A stretch of DNA of 13,145 bases from an uncultured Collinsella sp. (GTDB taxonomy: Bacteria > Actinomycetota > Coriobacteriia > Coriobacteriales > Coriobacteriaceae): NCBI GenBank assembly GCA_900546825.1, contig UREE01000060.1, positions 1-13,145 on the forward strand, given 5' to 3'. The translations under genes were made by a program, and so were the position numbers. Under the pieces are notes generated by a model. That model was given only the letters and a program-made list of their open reading frames with translations, searched no databases and was not told where the DNA came from. Shown piece by piece: positions 6,538 through 13,141 of the stretch. Position 1 is the first letter of the stretch. Each line of letters begins with the position of its first letter.

Positions 6538-7482
6538 ATGCCTGCGCTTATCACCCATCATCTGTTTGGCGAGGAAAGCATCGACCGTCTTCCGCAGGGC
6601 GTCATCACGTCCGATGAAGAGCGCATTGCCTTTATCTTGGGCAACCAAGGCCCCGACCCGTTTTTCTTTCACATTCTGACACCGCGTGTTTCCGACTGCA
6701 CGCTGCTGGCGCAGGTCATGCATCGGTCGCGCATGTCTCGCCAGTTCGCGTGCCTGCGCGATGGCGTGTCGCATCTGCTGCCGCGCGACGCCAGCTTGGG
6801 TCGTGCCTTTGCGCTGGGCCTGCTGTCTCATTACGTGCTCGACCGCAACGCTCACCCCTTTGTCTATGAGCAACAGTTTGGCATCGTGGAGTCCGATTCA
6901 GAGCTTGAGGATTCGAGCAGTCAGGTCCATGCCGTGATCGAGAGCGACCTGGATGTACTGATGCTGCAGCTTAAACGCGATGGCGCTACGGTTGACGATT
7001 ACCCGCCGGCGGGCGAGATCGTCACCACCGATCGCATCAATCGCGTGGCCGGCGTGCTGATGAGCTATGTTGCCGGACGCGTGTACGGCATTGACATTCC
7101 GGCGGGGGAGTACGGTGCTGCCGTTGCCAATATGCAGCGACTTTACCGCGCGATTGAGCCGGCCGGCTCCGTAAAGACGCGCGCGATCTCGCTGGTTGAG
7201 GGCTTGGTGCACGATTATTCGCTGCTCGACGGCCTTGCGCACCGCGTGACGACCGAGCTGCCCGAGCGTACCGGCAACCTGGGCCACTTGGCATGGAAGA
7301 ACCCCTTTACCGATGAAGTCTCGACCGAGAGCTTCCCCGAGGTCTTTGACCGCGCGCTGGTCGATTACGAGTGCACGGTCGCCCGCTTTATCGAGACCGG
7401 CGATATGGAAGCCGTGACCAACCACGTCAATTACAGCGGTCGCGTGCTCGGTGCCGACGAAGAGTTCGACCGCGAGGAGTAG
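6538..7482 (+). CDS. Zinc-dependent phospholipase C-like protein
   Basis: This 314-residue protein has the ligand pattern of the zinc-dependent phospholipase C / S1-P1 nuclease fold. THHLFGE puts His7 and His8 near the N-terminus. GNQGPDPFFF carries Asp40. LLSHYVLDRNAHPF carries His98, Asp102 and His106. VHAVIESDLD carries His131 and Glu135 (HxxxE). In Bacillus cereus phospholipase C the equivalent HxxxD and HxxxE pairs bind the zinc cluster. No signal peptide is visible and the N-terminus begins directly with the fold, so it is probably cytosolic, as are many PF00882-type proteins of Firmicutes and Coriobacteria. The substrate (phospholipid or other phosphodiester) is unproven. The ATG at 6538 follows GAAAGGA at a normal distance. 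It lies 92 bases after the first LytTR gene with no terminator visible, so partial read-through from that operon is possible. Confidence 0.8.
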   Translation: MPALITHHLFGEESIDRLPQGVITSDEERIAFILGNQGPDPFFFHILTPRVSDCTLLAQVMHRSRMSRQFACLRDGVSHLLPRDASLGRAFALGLLSHYVLDRNAHPFVYEQQFGIVESDSELEDSSSQVHAVIESDLDVLMLQLKRDGATVDDYPPAGEIVTTDRINRVAGVLMSYVAGRVYGIDIPAGEYGAAVANMQRLYRAIEPAGSVKTRAISLVEGLVHDYSLLDGLAHRVTTELPERTGNLGHLAWKNPFTDEVSTESFPEVFDRALVDYECTVARFIETGDMEAVTNHVNYSGRVLGADEEFDREE

Positions 7483-7530
7483 GGCTCGTGCGTGCCCCTT
7501 TGCCGAATCCTTACCGGCGCCTCTGGACAA

Positions 7531-7543
7531 TTGGGGTACGATG
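7531..7543 (+). promoter_or_regulatory. Candidate -10 region of the UMF1-family transporter gene
   Basis: TTGGGG is followed directly by TACGAT (7537-7542) and G, about 41 bases before the start codon. No good -35 box is seen at normal spacing. It resembles the elements at 6495-6505 and 8931-8943. Confidence 0.4.
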
Positions 7544-7583
7544 AACTAACTGCATATCGGGCGAATACGAAGGGGCCCTGTCC

Positions 7584-8843
7584 ATGAAATACACCAAGCT
7601 CGAGCGTAACTGGGTTATGTACGATGTGGGCAACTCGGCCCTCGTGCTGCTCAATACCTCGGTGGTGCCCATCTACTTTAACGCCATCAATACCGGTGCT
7701 TCCTCGGCAGACCTGGTGGTCGCTTGGGGCAACGCTCAGACGATTGCCTCGCTAGTCATTGCCATGCTCATGCCCATTCTGGGCGCGCTTGCCGATTACG
7801 CTGGCAACAAGATCAAGTTCTTCTTGGGCTTCTTCCTCACGGGCCTGGTCCTTTGCCTGGCGCAGGCCATCCCCATGTCCGCGATGGCGTTTTTGACCGT
7901 CTACGTGCTGTGCACCATCGGCCTCAACTCGTCCATGACGTTCTACGACGCCATGCTGCCCGACATCACTACCGACGAGCGTATGGATGCTGTGTCGAGC
8001 TCGGGCTTCGCCTGGGGCTATATCGGCTCCACCGTTCCGTTCATCGTCTGCCTGGCGCTCATTATGGGCGGTCCCGCCCTCGGCATCCCCACCATGCTGG
8101 CGACGCGCCTGTCGTTTATCATCACCGGTGCCTGGTGGCTCATCTTTACCTTGCCACTCATCCGCACCTATAAGCAAAAGTACGGTCGCGAGCGTGGTCC
8201 CCAGGACAGTCTCGGTCACATTGTGGGTGGTGTGTTCTCCGAGGTCAGGCATACCATGCGCGAGATCGCCAGCAACAAGACCATCCTTCTGTATATGATC
8301 GCGTTCTTCTTCTACATCGATGGTGTCCATACGGTCATCTCCATGGCAACCAGCTACGGCTCGGCTTTGGGCATCGATTCGACCCAGCTGGTGCTGGCAC
8401 TGCTCGTCACGCAGTTCGTCGCCTTCCCATCCGCCATCATCTACGGCAAGCTCGCCGGTCGCGTGGGCACGCTCGACATGATCATGGTGGCCGTCGCCGC
8501 CTACATGGGCATCGTGCTCTTTGCCGCGTTTTTCCTCAAGACTGCCTTTGAGTTCTGGGTGCTCGCCATTTTGGTTGGCTTGTTCCAGGGTGGCGTGCAG
8601 GCGCTCAGCCGCAGCTATTTTGGCCGCATCATCCCCAAGGAAAAGTCAAACGAGTACTACGGCTTCTTTGATATCTTTGGCCGCTACGCAAGCGTGATGG
8701 GCACCTTCCTGGTGTCGGTCGTCACCTCGCTGACCGGCAACCCGTCGTTGGGCGTCCTTTCCATTGGTGTGCTGCTGGTCGTTGGCTTTATGCTGCTGGT
8801 CCGCCTGTCCCGCATGACTCGGGCGGCAGAGCATGCCGCATAG
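7584..8843 (+). CDS. UMF1-family (Atg22-like) major facilitator transporter
   Basis: This 419-residue membrane protein has about 12 hydrophobic helices. It carries family hallmarks: ERNWVMYDVGNSA near the N-terminus (7-19), ILGALADYAGNKIKFF (65-80, the MFS A-loop between helices 2 and 3), YDAMLPDIT then VSSSGFAWGYIGS (121-149), and in the C-terminal half GGVQALSRSYFGRIIP (336-351) followed by YYGFFDIFGRYAS. These are the conserved blocks of the UMF1/Vacuole effluxer Atg22-like family, whose substrates in bacteria are not known; the yeast relative exports amino acids from the vacuole. The ATG follows GAAGGGG (7569-7575) by eight bases. It sits alone between the phospholipase-like gene (101 bases upstream) and the glycosyltransferase operon, with a promoter-like element of its own. 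Confidence 0.87.
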   Translation: MKYTKLERNWVMYDVGNSALVLLNTSVVPIYFNAINTGASSADLVVAWGNAQTIASLVIAMLMPILGALADYAGNKIKFFLGFFLTGLVLCLAQAIPMSAMAFLTVYVLCTIGLNSSMTFYDAMLPDITTDERMDAVSSSGFAWGYIGSTVPFIVCLALIMGGPALGIPTMLATRLSFIITGAWWLIFTLPLIRTYKQKYGRERGPQDSLGHIVGGVFSEVRHTMREIASNKTILLYMIAFFFYIDGVHTVISMATSYGSALGIDSTQLVLALLVTQFVAFPSAIIYGKLAGRVGTLDMIMVAVAAYMGIVLFAAFFLKTAFEFWVLAILVGLFQGGVQALSRSYFGRIIPKEKSNEYYGFFDIFGRYASVMGTFLVSVVTSLTGNPSLGVLSIGVLLVVGFMLLVRLSRMTRAAEHAA

Positions 8844-8890
8844 GAGCGAGCGGCTATTGTGCCTGTCCACGGTACTCTTTTGGGGTTATC

Positions 8891-8919
8891 CGCAATAAAC
8901 ATTGCGACTTGCGAGCAAT
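8891..8919. promoter_or_regulatory. Clustered GCAAT/ATTGC half-sites, candidate operator of the second LytS/LytTR operon
   Basis: CGCAAT (8891-8896) and ATTGCG (8901-8906) form a six-base dyad with a four-base spacer. ATTGC (8901-8905) also pairs with GCAAT (8915-8919). Between them TTGCGA is repeated directly at 8902-8907 and 8909-8914. Three GCAAT/ATTGC half-sites in 28 bases lie just upstream of a promoter-like element (8932-8943). The same half-sites form the palindrome at 4209-4223 before the first system. Confidence 0.45.
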
Positions 8920-8930
8920 GATTTGCCCAA

Positions 8931-8943
8931 GTGGGTATGATGG
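8931..8943 (+). promoter_or_regulatory. Candidate -10 region of the glycosyltransferase-kinase-regulator operon
   Basis: GTGGG followed by TATGAT (8936-8941) and GG is the best -10 match in this intergenic region. A consensus -35 is absent at normal spacing, and the half-site cluster occupies that position, which would fit activator dependence. Transcription would begin near 8948, just ahead of a terminator-like hairpin. Confidence 0.45.
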
Positions 8944-8957
8944 AATCAGCTAGGTCG

Positions 8958-8994
8958 CGGGGCGTCGCCTGTGTTTGGCGGCGTCCCGTTTTTG
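8958..8994 (+). terminator. Terminator-like hairpin before the glycosyltransferase gene (terminator of the transporter or attenuator)
   Basis: GGGGCGTCGCC (8959-8969) pairs with GGCGGCGTCCC (8977-8987), including two G-U pairs, around a seven-base loop. C8958 and G8988 extend it to 12 pairs, and TTTTTG follows. It lies 115 bases after the transporter stop and about 20 bases before the next start codon, downstream of the putative promoter. Confidence 0.75.
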
Positions 8995-9014
8995 TGTTGC
9001 AGGGAGGGTAAGGC

Positions 9015-10202
9015 ATGAACGCCACGGTCGTGATTCCAACGTATTGGGCGGGCGATGACGCTTGCGCAAACGCCCCTGGCACCTATGACCATTCGACGCG
9101 ACTCAACGCCGACAATCCCGAACTCGACCGCTGCCTGGCCTCGCTTGAGCAGGTACGTGACATCCCGCGCATCATCCTTTTGGTGGTCTGTCCCGTTTCT
9201 GCCACAGCCGATGTGTCGCTGCGCGTGCACGAGATTGTCGACGCGCATCCCACGCTCAAGGTCACCGTTGTCACCAACACCCAGGCCTCGCGCATCGCAG
9301 ACCGGGTTGCTCAGATCGCGCCTAAGGGTTCGGGCGAGTGCGTGAGCCTGCGAGGCTACGGTGCCATCCGCAACATGGGGCTAGCCTGTGCCGCTGTGCT
9401 GGGGCATGACGCGGTTATCTTTTTGGATGACGATGAGACTGTCATCGACGCCGACTTTATGAAGCGCGCGACCTATGCGTTGGGGCAGCAGACGCGTCAG
9501 GGCTTGCCGATCTTGGTCAAGAGCGGCTATTTCTACGATCGCGACGGCTCGCCGCTGGCTCCCACGGACAAGGCGGGCATCTGCCATCGTTGGTGGACCA
9601 AGCGCATCGAGTTCAACCGTTGGATGAAAAAGGCGCTCTCGGGCACCCGCATCTCGCGCTCCAACTACGTGTGCGGCGGCCTGATGGCCCTGCACGCCCG
9701 CGCCTTTACGCGTGTGGCCTTTGACCCGTTTATCACCCGCGGCGAGGACTTGGATTACCTCTTTAACATGCGTATGTTTGGCTACGACGTGTGGTTTGAT
9801 AACGAGTGGACCGTGCGCCATCTGCCTCCGGAGTCCGAAAAGCGCTCACCGCGCTTTATGCAGGATGTATACCGTTGGTACTACGAACGGGCCAAGTTGA
9901 CGTTCGCCGCGCATCAAAAGGAGCTCATCCCCGTTACGGCGGCATCGCTCATGCCCTACCCGGGCCCGTGGATTTCGCGCGAGCTCGACGACCGCGTGCG
10001 CAAGACCGCTATGGTCCGCAGCGTGTTTACCCGCGAGCATGAGGGCTACCTGCGCATTTGGCGCCATGGTATCGGCGAGGCAAAGGCCTATGCGCGCCAA
10101 AACGCTGCAAGCTACCTGCGTTTCCAGAGCTTTTGGCCCAAGATCATGGACGGGCTTTGGCGTGACGCACAACTGATCAGTATCCTGGAGGGGGCCGAAT
10201 GA
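9015..10202 (+). CDS. GT-A-fold (family 2-like) glycosyltransferase
   Basis: This 395-residue protein has no membrane helices and no signal peptide. It starts with the nucleotide-sugar-binding strand TVVIPTYW (4-11). GAIRNMGL (116-123) and VIFLDDDETV (134-143) follow; the latter holds the metal-binding DxD equivalent Asp138-Asp140. A later acidic motif TRGEDLDY (241-248) and VRHLPPE (267-273) match the catalytic-base region and the metal-binding His position of GT-A enzymes. The C-terminal 100 residues are rich in Arg, Tyr and Trp and could associate with the membrane surface. It should transfer a sugar from a nucleotide donor to an envelope or lipid-linked acceptor, but donor and acceptor are unknown. 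GGGAGG lies upstream of the ATG. The TGA overlaps the start of the kinase gene (ATGA), so translation of the two is coupled. This is an unusual partner for a two-component system. Confidence 0.82.
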   Translation: MNATVVIPTYWAGDDACANAPGTYDHSTRLNADNPELDRCLASLEQVRDIPRIILLVVCPVSATADVSLRVHEIVDAHPTLKVTVVTNTQASRIADRVAQIAPKGSGECVSLRGYGAIRNMGLACAAVLGHDAVIFLDDDETVIDADFMKRATYALGQQTRQGLPILVKSGYFYDRDGSPLAPTDKAGICHRWWTKRIEFNRWMKKALSGTRISRSNYVCGGLMALHARAFTRVAFDPFITRGEDLDYLFNMRMFGYDVWFDNEWTVRHLPPESEKRSPRFMQDVYRWYYERAKLTFAAHQKELIPVTAASLMPYPGPWISRELDDRVRKTAMVRSVFTREHEGYLRIWRHGIGEAKAYARQNAASYLRFQSFWPKIMDGLWRDAQLISILEGAE

Positions 10203-11542
10203 TCGACCGCCGCGCCCAGCGCGATAGTTCAATATCAATCTTTCGCATCATTGCCGTTGCATGCGCCATTTGCGTGCTGGTGTACTTTATTTTTGCCTTG
10301 GTGACCGGTATCGAGCCGATCGCCACGGTGATTGCCTGCGCGCTGCTGTGCATCTTTCTGTGCATCTTTATCTTTTTGACGCTCAATCCCGATTCGGTGC
10401 GCTCCCAGTACACCGAGGAGACGCTCTCGGTGGCCTCGGCCATGCTCGAGGACATTAAGGGCGGTCTGACGCAGGAGTCGGCGCGTTTGGTGTGCCGGCG
10501 CATTTTGCCCGAGACGCGCGCCATGACGGTGGCCATCACCGACGAGGACAACGTGCTTGCCTGCGCGGGCGAGTTTGAGGAAAAACTGCTGCCCGATACT
10601 CCCATCCACACGCTTGCCACACGCTACGTTATCGAACATGGCATCGTGCAGTCGTTCAACCGTATGGTGGATGTCGTGGGCTCGGACGGCTCGCACAACC
10701 AAGTCCCCGCCGGCATTATCGCCCCCATCAAGGTGGGCGATCGTACCGTCGGTACGCTCAAGTTCTACTACAAGACCCCGCGCGCCGTCGACCGTACCCA
10801 GTACGCGCTTGCCTCGGGCTTTGCCGAGATCTTGTCCACACAGCTCGCCATCCACGAGCTCGAGGTGCAAAAGGAGCTCACGGCGCGCGCCGAGGTGCGT
10901 GCGCTGCAGGCGCAGATTAACCCGCACTTCCTGTTCAACACGCTGAACACCATTGCATCGTTTACGCGCACCGACCCGCTGCGGGCTCGCGAACTGCTTC
11001 GTGAGTTCTCATCGTTCTATCGTGCCACGCTCGACAACTCGGGATCGCTTATTCCGGTCTCGCGCGAGGTCGCACAGACCAAGCGCTACCTTACCTTTGA
11101 GAAGGCCCGCTTTGGCGAGGACCGCGTGCTTGCGACGTTCGATGTGTCCGAGGACGTGGAAGATACGCTGGTGCCGGCGTTCGTGATCCAGCCGATTGTC
11201 GAGAACGCCGTACGTCATGGTATGGGCGATGACGACGCCCTGAGGATCGACGTGACCGTTCACCAAGACGGCGAGGATGCAATCTTGATTGCCGTGGCCG
11301 ATAATGGCGTGGGCATGGATGAGGGTACCGCCGCCAGACTGTTTGACGAGCGCTCTGCCCGTCCCGACGCCAGCTCTCCCCAGGGTGGCGGCGCCGGTGT
11401 GGCCATGCACAATATTTCGGAGCGCATCCATCGCTTTTATGGGCCGCACTCCTATACGCGTGTCGAATCGGCGCCGGGCAAGGGCACCAAAGTGCTCCTT
11501 CATCTTGATTTGTCAGAGAGCATCTTTGACATTCAAGAGTAA
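10199..11542 (+). CDS. LytS-type sensor histidine kinase (second system)
   Basis: This 447-residue kinase starts at the ATG of an ATGA overlap with the glycosyltransferase, behind GGAGGGGG. Two membrane helices (about 13-35 and 41-61) are joined by only about five residues. A GAF-like cytosolic domain spans about 75-220 and ends in AGIIAPIKVGDRTVGTLKFYY. The His_kinase block is LQAQINPHFLFNTLNT, with the phospho-His at about 243. The ATPase domain has an N box PIVENAVRHGM (Asn336), a G1 box VADNGVGMD (Asp368) and a G2 region GGGAGVAMHN (395-404). Like its paralogue at 4286-5671 it lacks the multi-helix 5TM sensor of classical LytS, and nothing sizeable is exposed outside the cell. Sequence similarity is highest from the end of the GAF-like region through the His block, and lowest in the membrane hairpin and N-terminal GAF portion. 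This suggests different inputs with similar outputs. It should phosphorylate the regulator encoded 72 bases downstream. Confidence 0.88.
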   Translation: MIDRRAQRDSSISIFRIIAVACAICVLVYFIFALVTGIEPIATVIACALLCIFLCIFIFLTLNPDSVRSQYTEETLSVASAMLEDIKGGLTQESARLVCRRILPETRAMTVAITDEDNVLACAGEFEEKLLPDTPIHTLATRYVIEHGIVQSFNRMVDVVGSDGSHNQVPAGIIAPIKVGDRTVGTLKFYYKTPRAVDRTQYALASGFAEILSTQLAIHELEVQKELTARAEVRALQAQINPHFLFNTLNTIASFTRTDPLRARELLREFSSFYRATLDNSGSLIPVSREVAQTKRYLTFEKARFGEDRVLATFDVSEDVEDTLVPAFVIQPIVENAVRHGMGDDDALRIDVTVHQDGEDAILIAVADNGVGMDEGTAARLFDERSARPDASSPQGGGAGVAMHNISERIHRFYGPHSYTRVESAPGKGTKVLLHLDLSESIFDIQE

Positions 11543-11551
11543 AATAAAAGG

Positions 11552-11589
11552 CTACGGGCTCAACGTCATACGACGGATGCCCGGCGTAG
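11552..11589 (+). other. Imperfect stem-loop between the second kinase and its regulator
   Basis: CTACGGGC (11552-11559) pairs with GCCCG-GTAG (11579-11589) with a two-base bulge, and CGTC/GACG repeats fall in the loop. There is no U-tract, so it is not a terminator. It could modulate the ratio of regulator to kinase. Confidence 0.3.
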
Positions 11590-11614
11590 TTAGTTGACGA
11601 AAGGTTTTATCCCT

Positions 11615-12331
11615 ATGCTGCGTGCGATGATTGTGGATGATGAGGCGCCGGCTCGCTCGGAGCTTCGCTTCCTGCTCGAGCAAACGGGCAAGATCGGCAC
11701 GATCACGGAGGCGTCGAGCGTCCGCTCCGCCATCGAGATGCTTATGGAAAGTCGCGTGGATGTCGTGTTTCTCGATATCTCGATGCCCGGTGCCTCGGGC
11801 CTGCAACTTGCCGAGGCGCTGCATAAGCTCAAAAATCCGCCGGCGATCGTGTTTGTGACTGCGTATAGCGACCATGCGGTCGAGGCATTCGACGTGGATG
11901 CCGTCGATTATCTGATGAAGCCGGTCGAGGAAGCTCGCTTGGATCGCGCGATCGAGAAGGTCATGCAACGCGCCAAGCCGGTTACGGACAGCAAGGTGAC
12001 CATCGAGCGTATCCCGGTGGAAAAGGGTGGCCGCAAGGTGCTCATTCCCGTGGACGACATTCGCTTTATCATGGCCAAGGACGATTACTCCTGCATCTAT
12101 ACCGTCGATGATCGCTTTTTGTCGACGACCTCGCTGGCGCAGTTTGAGGCCAAGCTCTGCGACTTTGGCTTCTTCCGTGTTCACCGCCGCTATATCGTCA
12201 ACTTGGCGTGCGTCACGGACGTTGAGACGGTGCCCTCGGGCGCCATCCAGCTGGGCATTACGGGCGTCGACGAACGCGTGCCGGTTTCGCGCCGCCGCGT
12301 CGTGCCGCTCAAGAAGGCTCTGAGTCTCTAG
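11615..12331 (+). CDS. LytTR-family response regulator (second system)
   Basis: This 238-residue regulator has a receiver domain at about 3-118 with Asp8-Asp9, phospho-acceptor Asp54 (FLDISMPG), Thr82 and Lys102 (LMKPVEE). A LytTR domain follows at about 130-236, with RKVLIPVDDIRFIMA, FFRVHRRYIVNL and RVPVSRRR. The ATG at 11615 is chosen because MLRAMIVDDE is the normal beginning of the receiver fold and GAAAGG lies ten bases upstream. A TTG at 11594 in frame lies before that ribosome site. The gene follows the kinase by 72 bases and is closed by a strong terminator, so the operon is glycosyltransferase-kinase-regulator. Its LytTR recognition blocks (VHR, PVSRRR) match those of the first regulator, so overlap or cross-talk in DNA targets is plausible. 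Confidence 0.9.
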   Translation: MLRAMIVDDEAPARSELRFLLEQTGKIGTITEASSVRSAIEMLMESRVDVVFLDISMPGASGLQLAEALHKLKNPPAIVFVTAYSDHAVEAFDVDAVDYLMKPVEEARLDRAIEKVMQRAKPVTDSKVTIERIPVEKGGRKVLIPVDDIRFIMAKDDYSCIYTVDDRFLSTTSLAQFEAKLCDFGFFRVHRRYIVNLACVTDVETVPSGAIQLGITGVDERVPVSRRRVVPLKKALSL

Positions 12332-12337
12332 CACACT

Positions 12338-12388
12338 GGCCCCGCAGCCCTGTAGACCCATCGTCTGCGGAGCCGTGGGGCCTTTTTT
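12338..12388 (+). terminator. Intrinsic terminator of the second LytS/LytTR operon
   Basis: GGCCCC (12338-12343) pairs with GGGGCC (12377-12382). GCAG (12344-12347) can pair with CTGC (12365-12368) inside it, and TTTTTT follows directly. It begins seven bases after the regulator stop codon. Confidence 0.85.
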
Positions 12389-12427
12389 GTATGTATCTGC
12401 CGAATCGTTTTTTGCGGAAGGGATCCC

Positions 12428-12895
12428 ATGAACAGTGCAAGCGCCAAGCGTATTGACATCATCTCGGACACCCACGGCTATCTTTCGCCTGCGCTCCTGG
12501 ATGAGCTTGAAGGCGCAGACCTGATTATCCACGCCGGCGACCTCACGTCAGAGATGGACTACGAGCACCTATGCACCATCGCCCCCGTGCGGGCCGTACT
12601 GGGCAACAACGATTACTACCGCGACTACGGCCCCGATGTAGACCGTCTTGCGCTCTTTACTTACGAAGGCCTCAAATTCGCCGTAGCCCACTACCGCGAA
12701 GACCTTCCGGTGGGATCCGTAGACGTAGCCATCAACGGCCACACCCACGTAACCAAAGAAGCCCAAGTGGGCCGCTGCCTAGTCCTCAACCCGGGCAGCG
12801 CCAGCTACCCCAGAGGCACCCGAGGCCCCACCATGGCCAGAATGCTCGTCAAAGACGGCAAGATCCTAAGCACCAAGTTTATTGACTTGGACTAA
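12428..12895 (+). CDS. YfcE/MJ0936-type metallophosphoesterase
   Basis: This 155-residue cytosolic enzyme shows the calcineurin-like phosphoesterase motifs in order: ISDTHG (Asp14, His16), HAGD (His35, Asp38), LGNND (Asn60-Asn61-Asp62), a lone His88 in AVAHYRED, NGHTH (His105, His107) and NPGSASYPR (121-129). The length and the terminal NPGS block match the YfcE/MJ0936 family of small phosphodiesterases, which need two divalent metals. In many members the fourth motif reads HG; here the Gly is replaced by Tyr, while the His is kept. The physiological substrate is unknown. GGAAGGG (12416-12422) lies five bases before the ATG. The gene stands alone between two terminators. The second half uses GTA, CTA, AGA and CGA codons more than its neighbours do, so it may differ in age or expression. 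Confidence 0.87.
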   Translation: MNSASAKRIDIISDTHGYLSPALLDELEGADLIIHAGDLTSEMDYEHLCTIAPVRAVLGNNDYYRDYGPDVDRLALFTYEGLKFAVAHYREDLPVGSVDVAINGHTHVTKEAQVGRCLVLNPGSASYPRGTRGPTMARMLVKDGKILSTKFIDLD

Positions 12896-12904
12896 CCGCA
12901 ACAA

Positions 12905-12940
12905 AAACGGGGGATGCAGATGCGTCCCCCGTTTCCATTT
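12905..12940 (+). terminator. Intrinsic terminator of the phosphoesterase gene
   Basis: AAACGGGGGATGC (12905-12917) pairs with GCGTCCCCCGTTT (12922-12934), with one G-U, around the tetraloop AGAT, and is followed by CCATTT. The A-rich left flank means it could also end transcription arriving on the minus strand. Confidence 0.85.
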
Positions 12941-12959
12941 GAGCCAAAGGCAGAGCTTC

Positions 12960-13081
12960 AGCAAGATCCTTAGACAAACCCCGCCGCGGAGAACGGGGCC
13001 GCCGAGCCGCGAAGCGGCGAGGAACAACAACGACTCGAACAAAGTGACGACAGGGAGGGTCTCCGGGGCTGGGGGCGGGGG
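12960..13081. repeat. GC-rich non-coding tract with hairpins and a G-quadruplex motif; possible intergenic repeat
   Basis: No gene is supportable here. CCCCG (12979-12983) pairs with CGGGG (12994-12998), and GCCGC (13006-13010) with GCGGC (13014-13018) around GAA. The stretch 13053-13081 on the plus strand has five runs of three to five G separated by one to five bases, which satisfies the canonical G-quadruplex pattern. The composition, which differs from that of the coding regions, and its position after a terminator suggest a dispersed intergenic repeat, but only one copy is visible in the window. Confidence 0.4.
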
Positions 13082-13104
13082 TTAAGTTTGTCGCGAGTTC
13101 CGCA

Positions 13105-13141
13105 CGCAAAGGAAAGCACTTAATGTGCTTTCCGTCTTGCG
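13105..13141. other. Long hairpin at the right edge, possible terminator of a minus-strand gene
   Basis: GGAAAGCAC (13111-13119) pairs with GTGCTTTCC (13125-13133) around TTAAT. An outer CGCAA (13105-13109) pairs with TTGCG (13137-13141) across a small internal bulge. Neither strand has a convincing U-tract (TTTGCG on minus, GTCTTG on plus). It may close a gene that lies beyond the window. Confidence 0.5.

Noticed and set aside
12879..13109. Minus-strand open frame of 76 codons in the GC-rich tract
   Set aside because: It is Pro/Arg/Val-rich, runs through a terminator hairpin and the G-run block and overlaps the phosphoesterase end; it is most likely non-coding repeat sequence.
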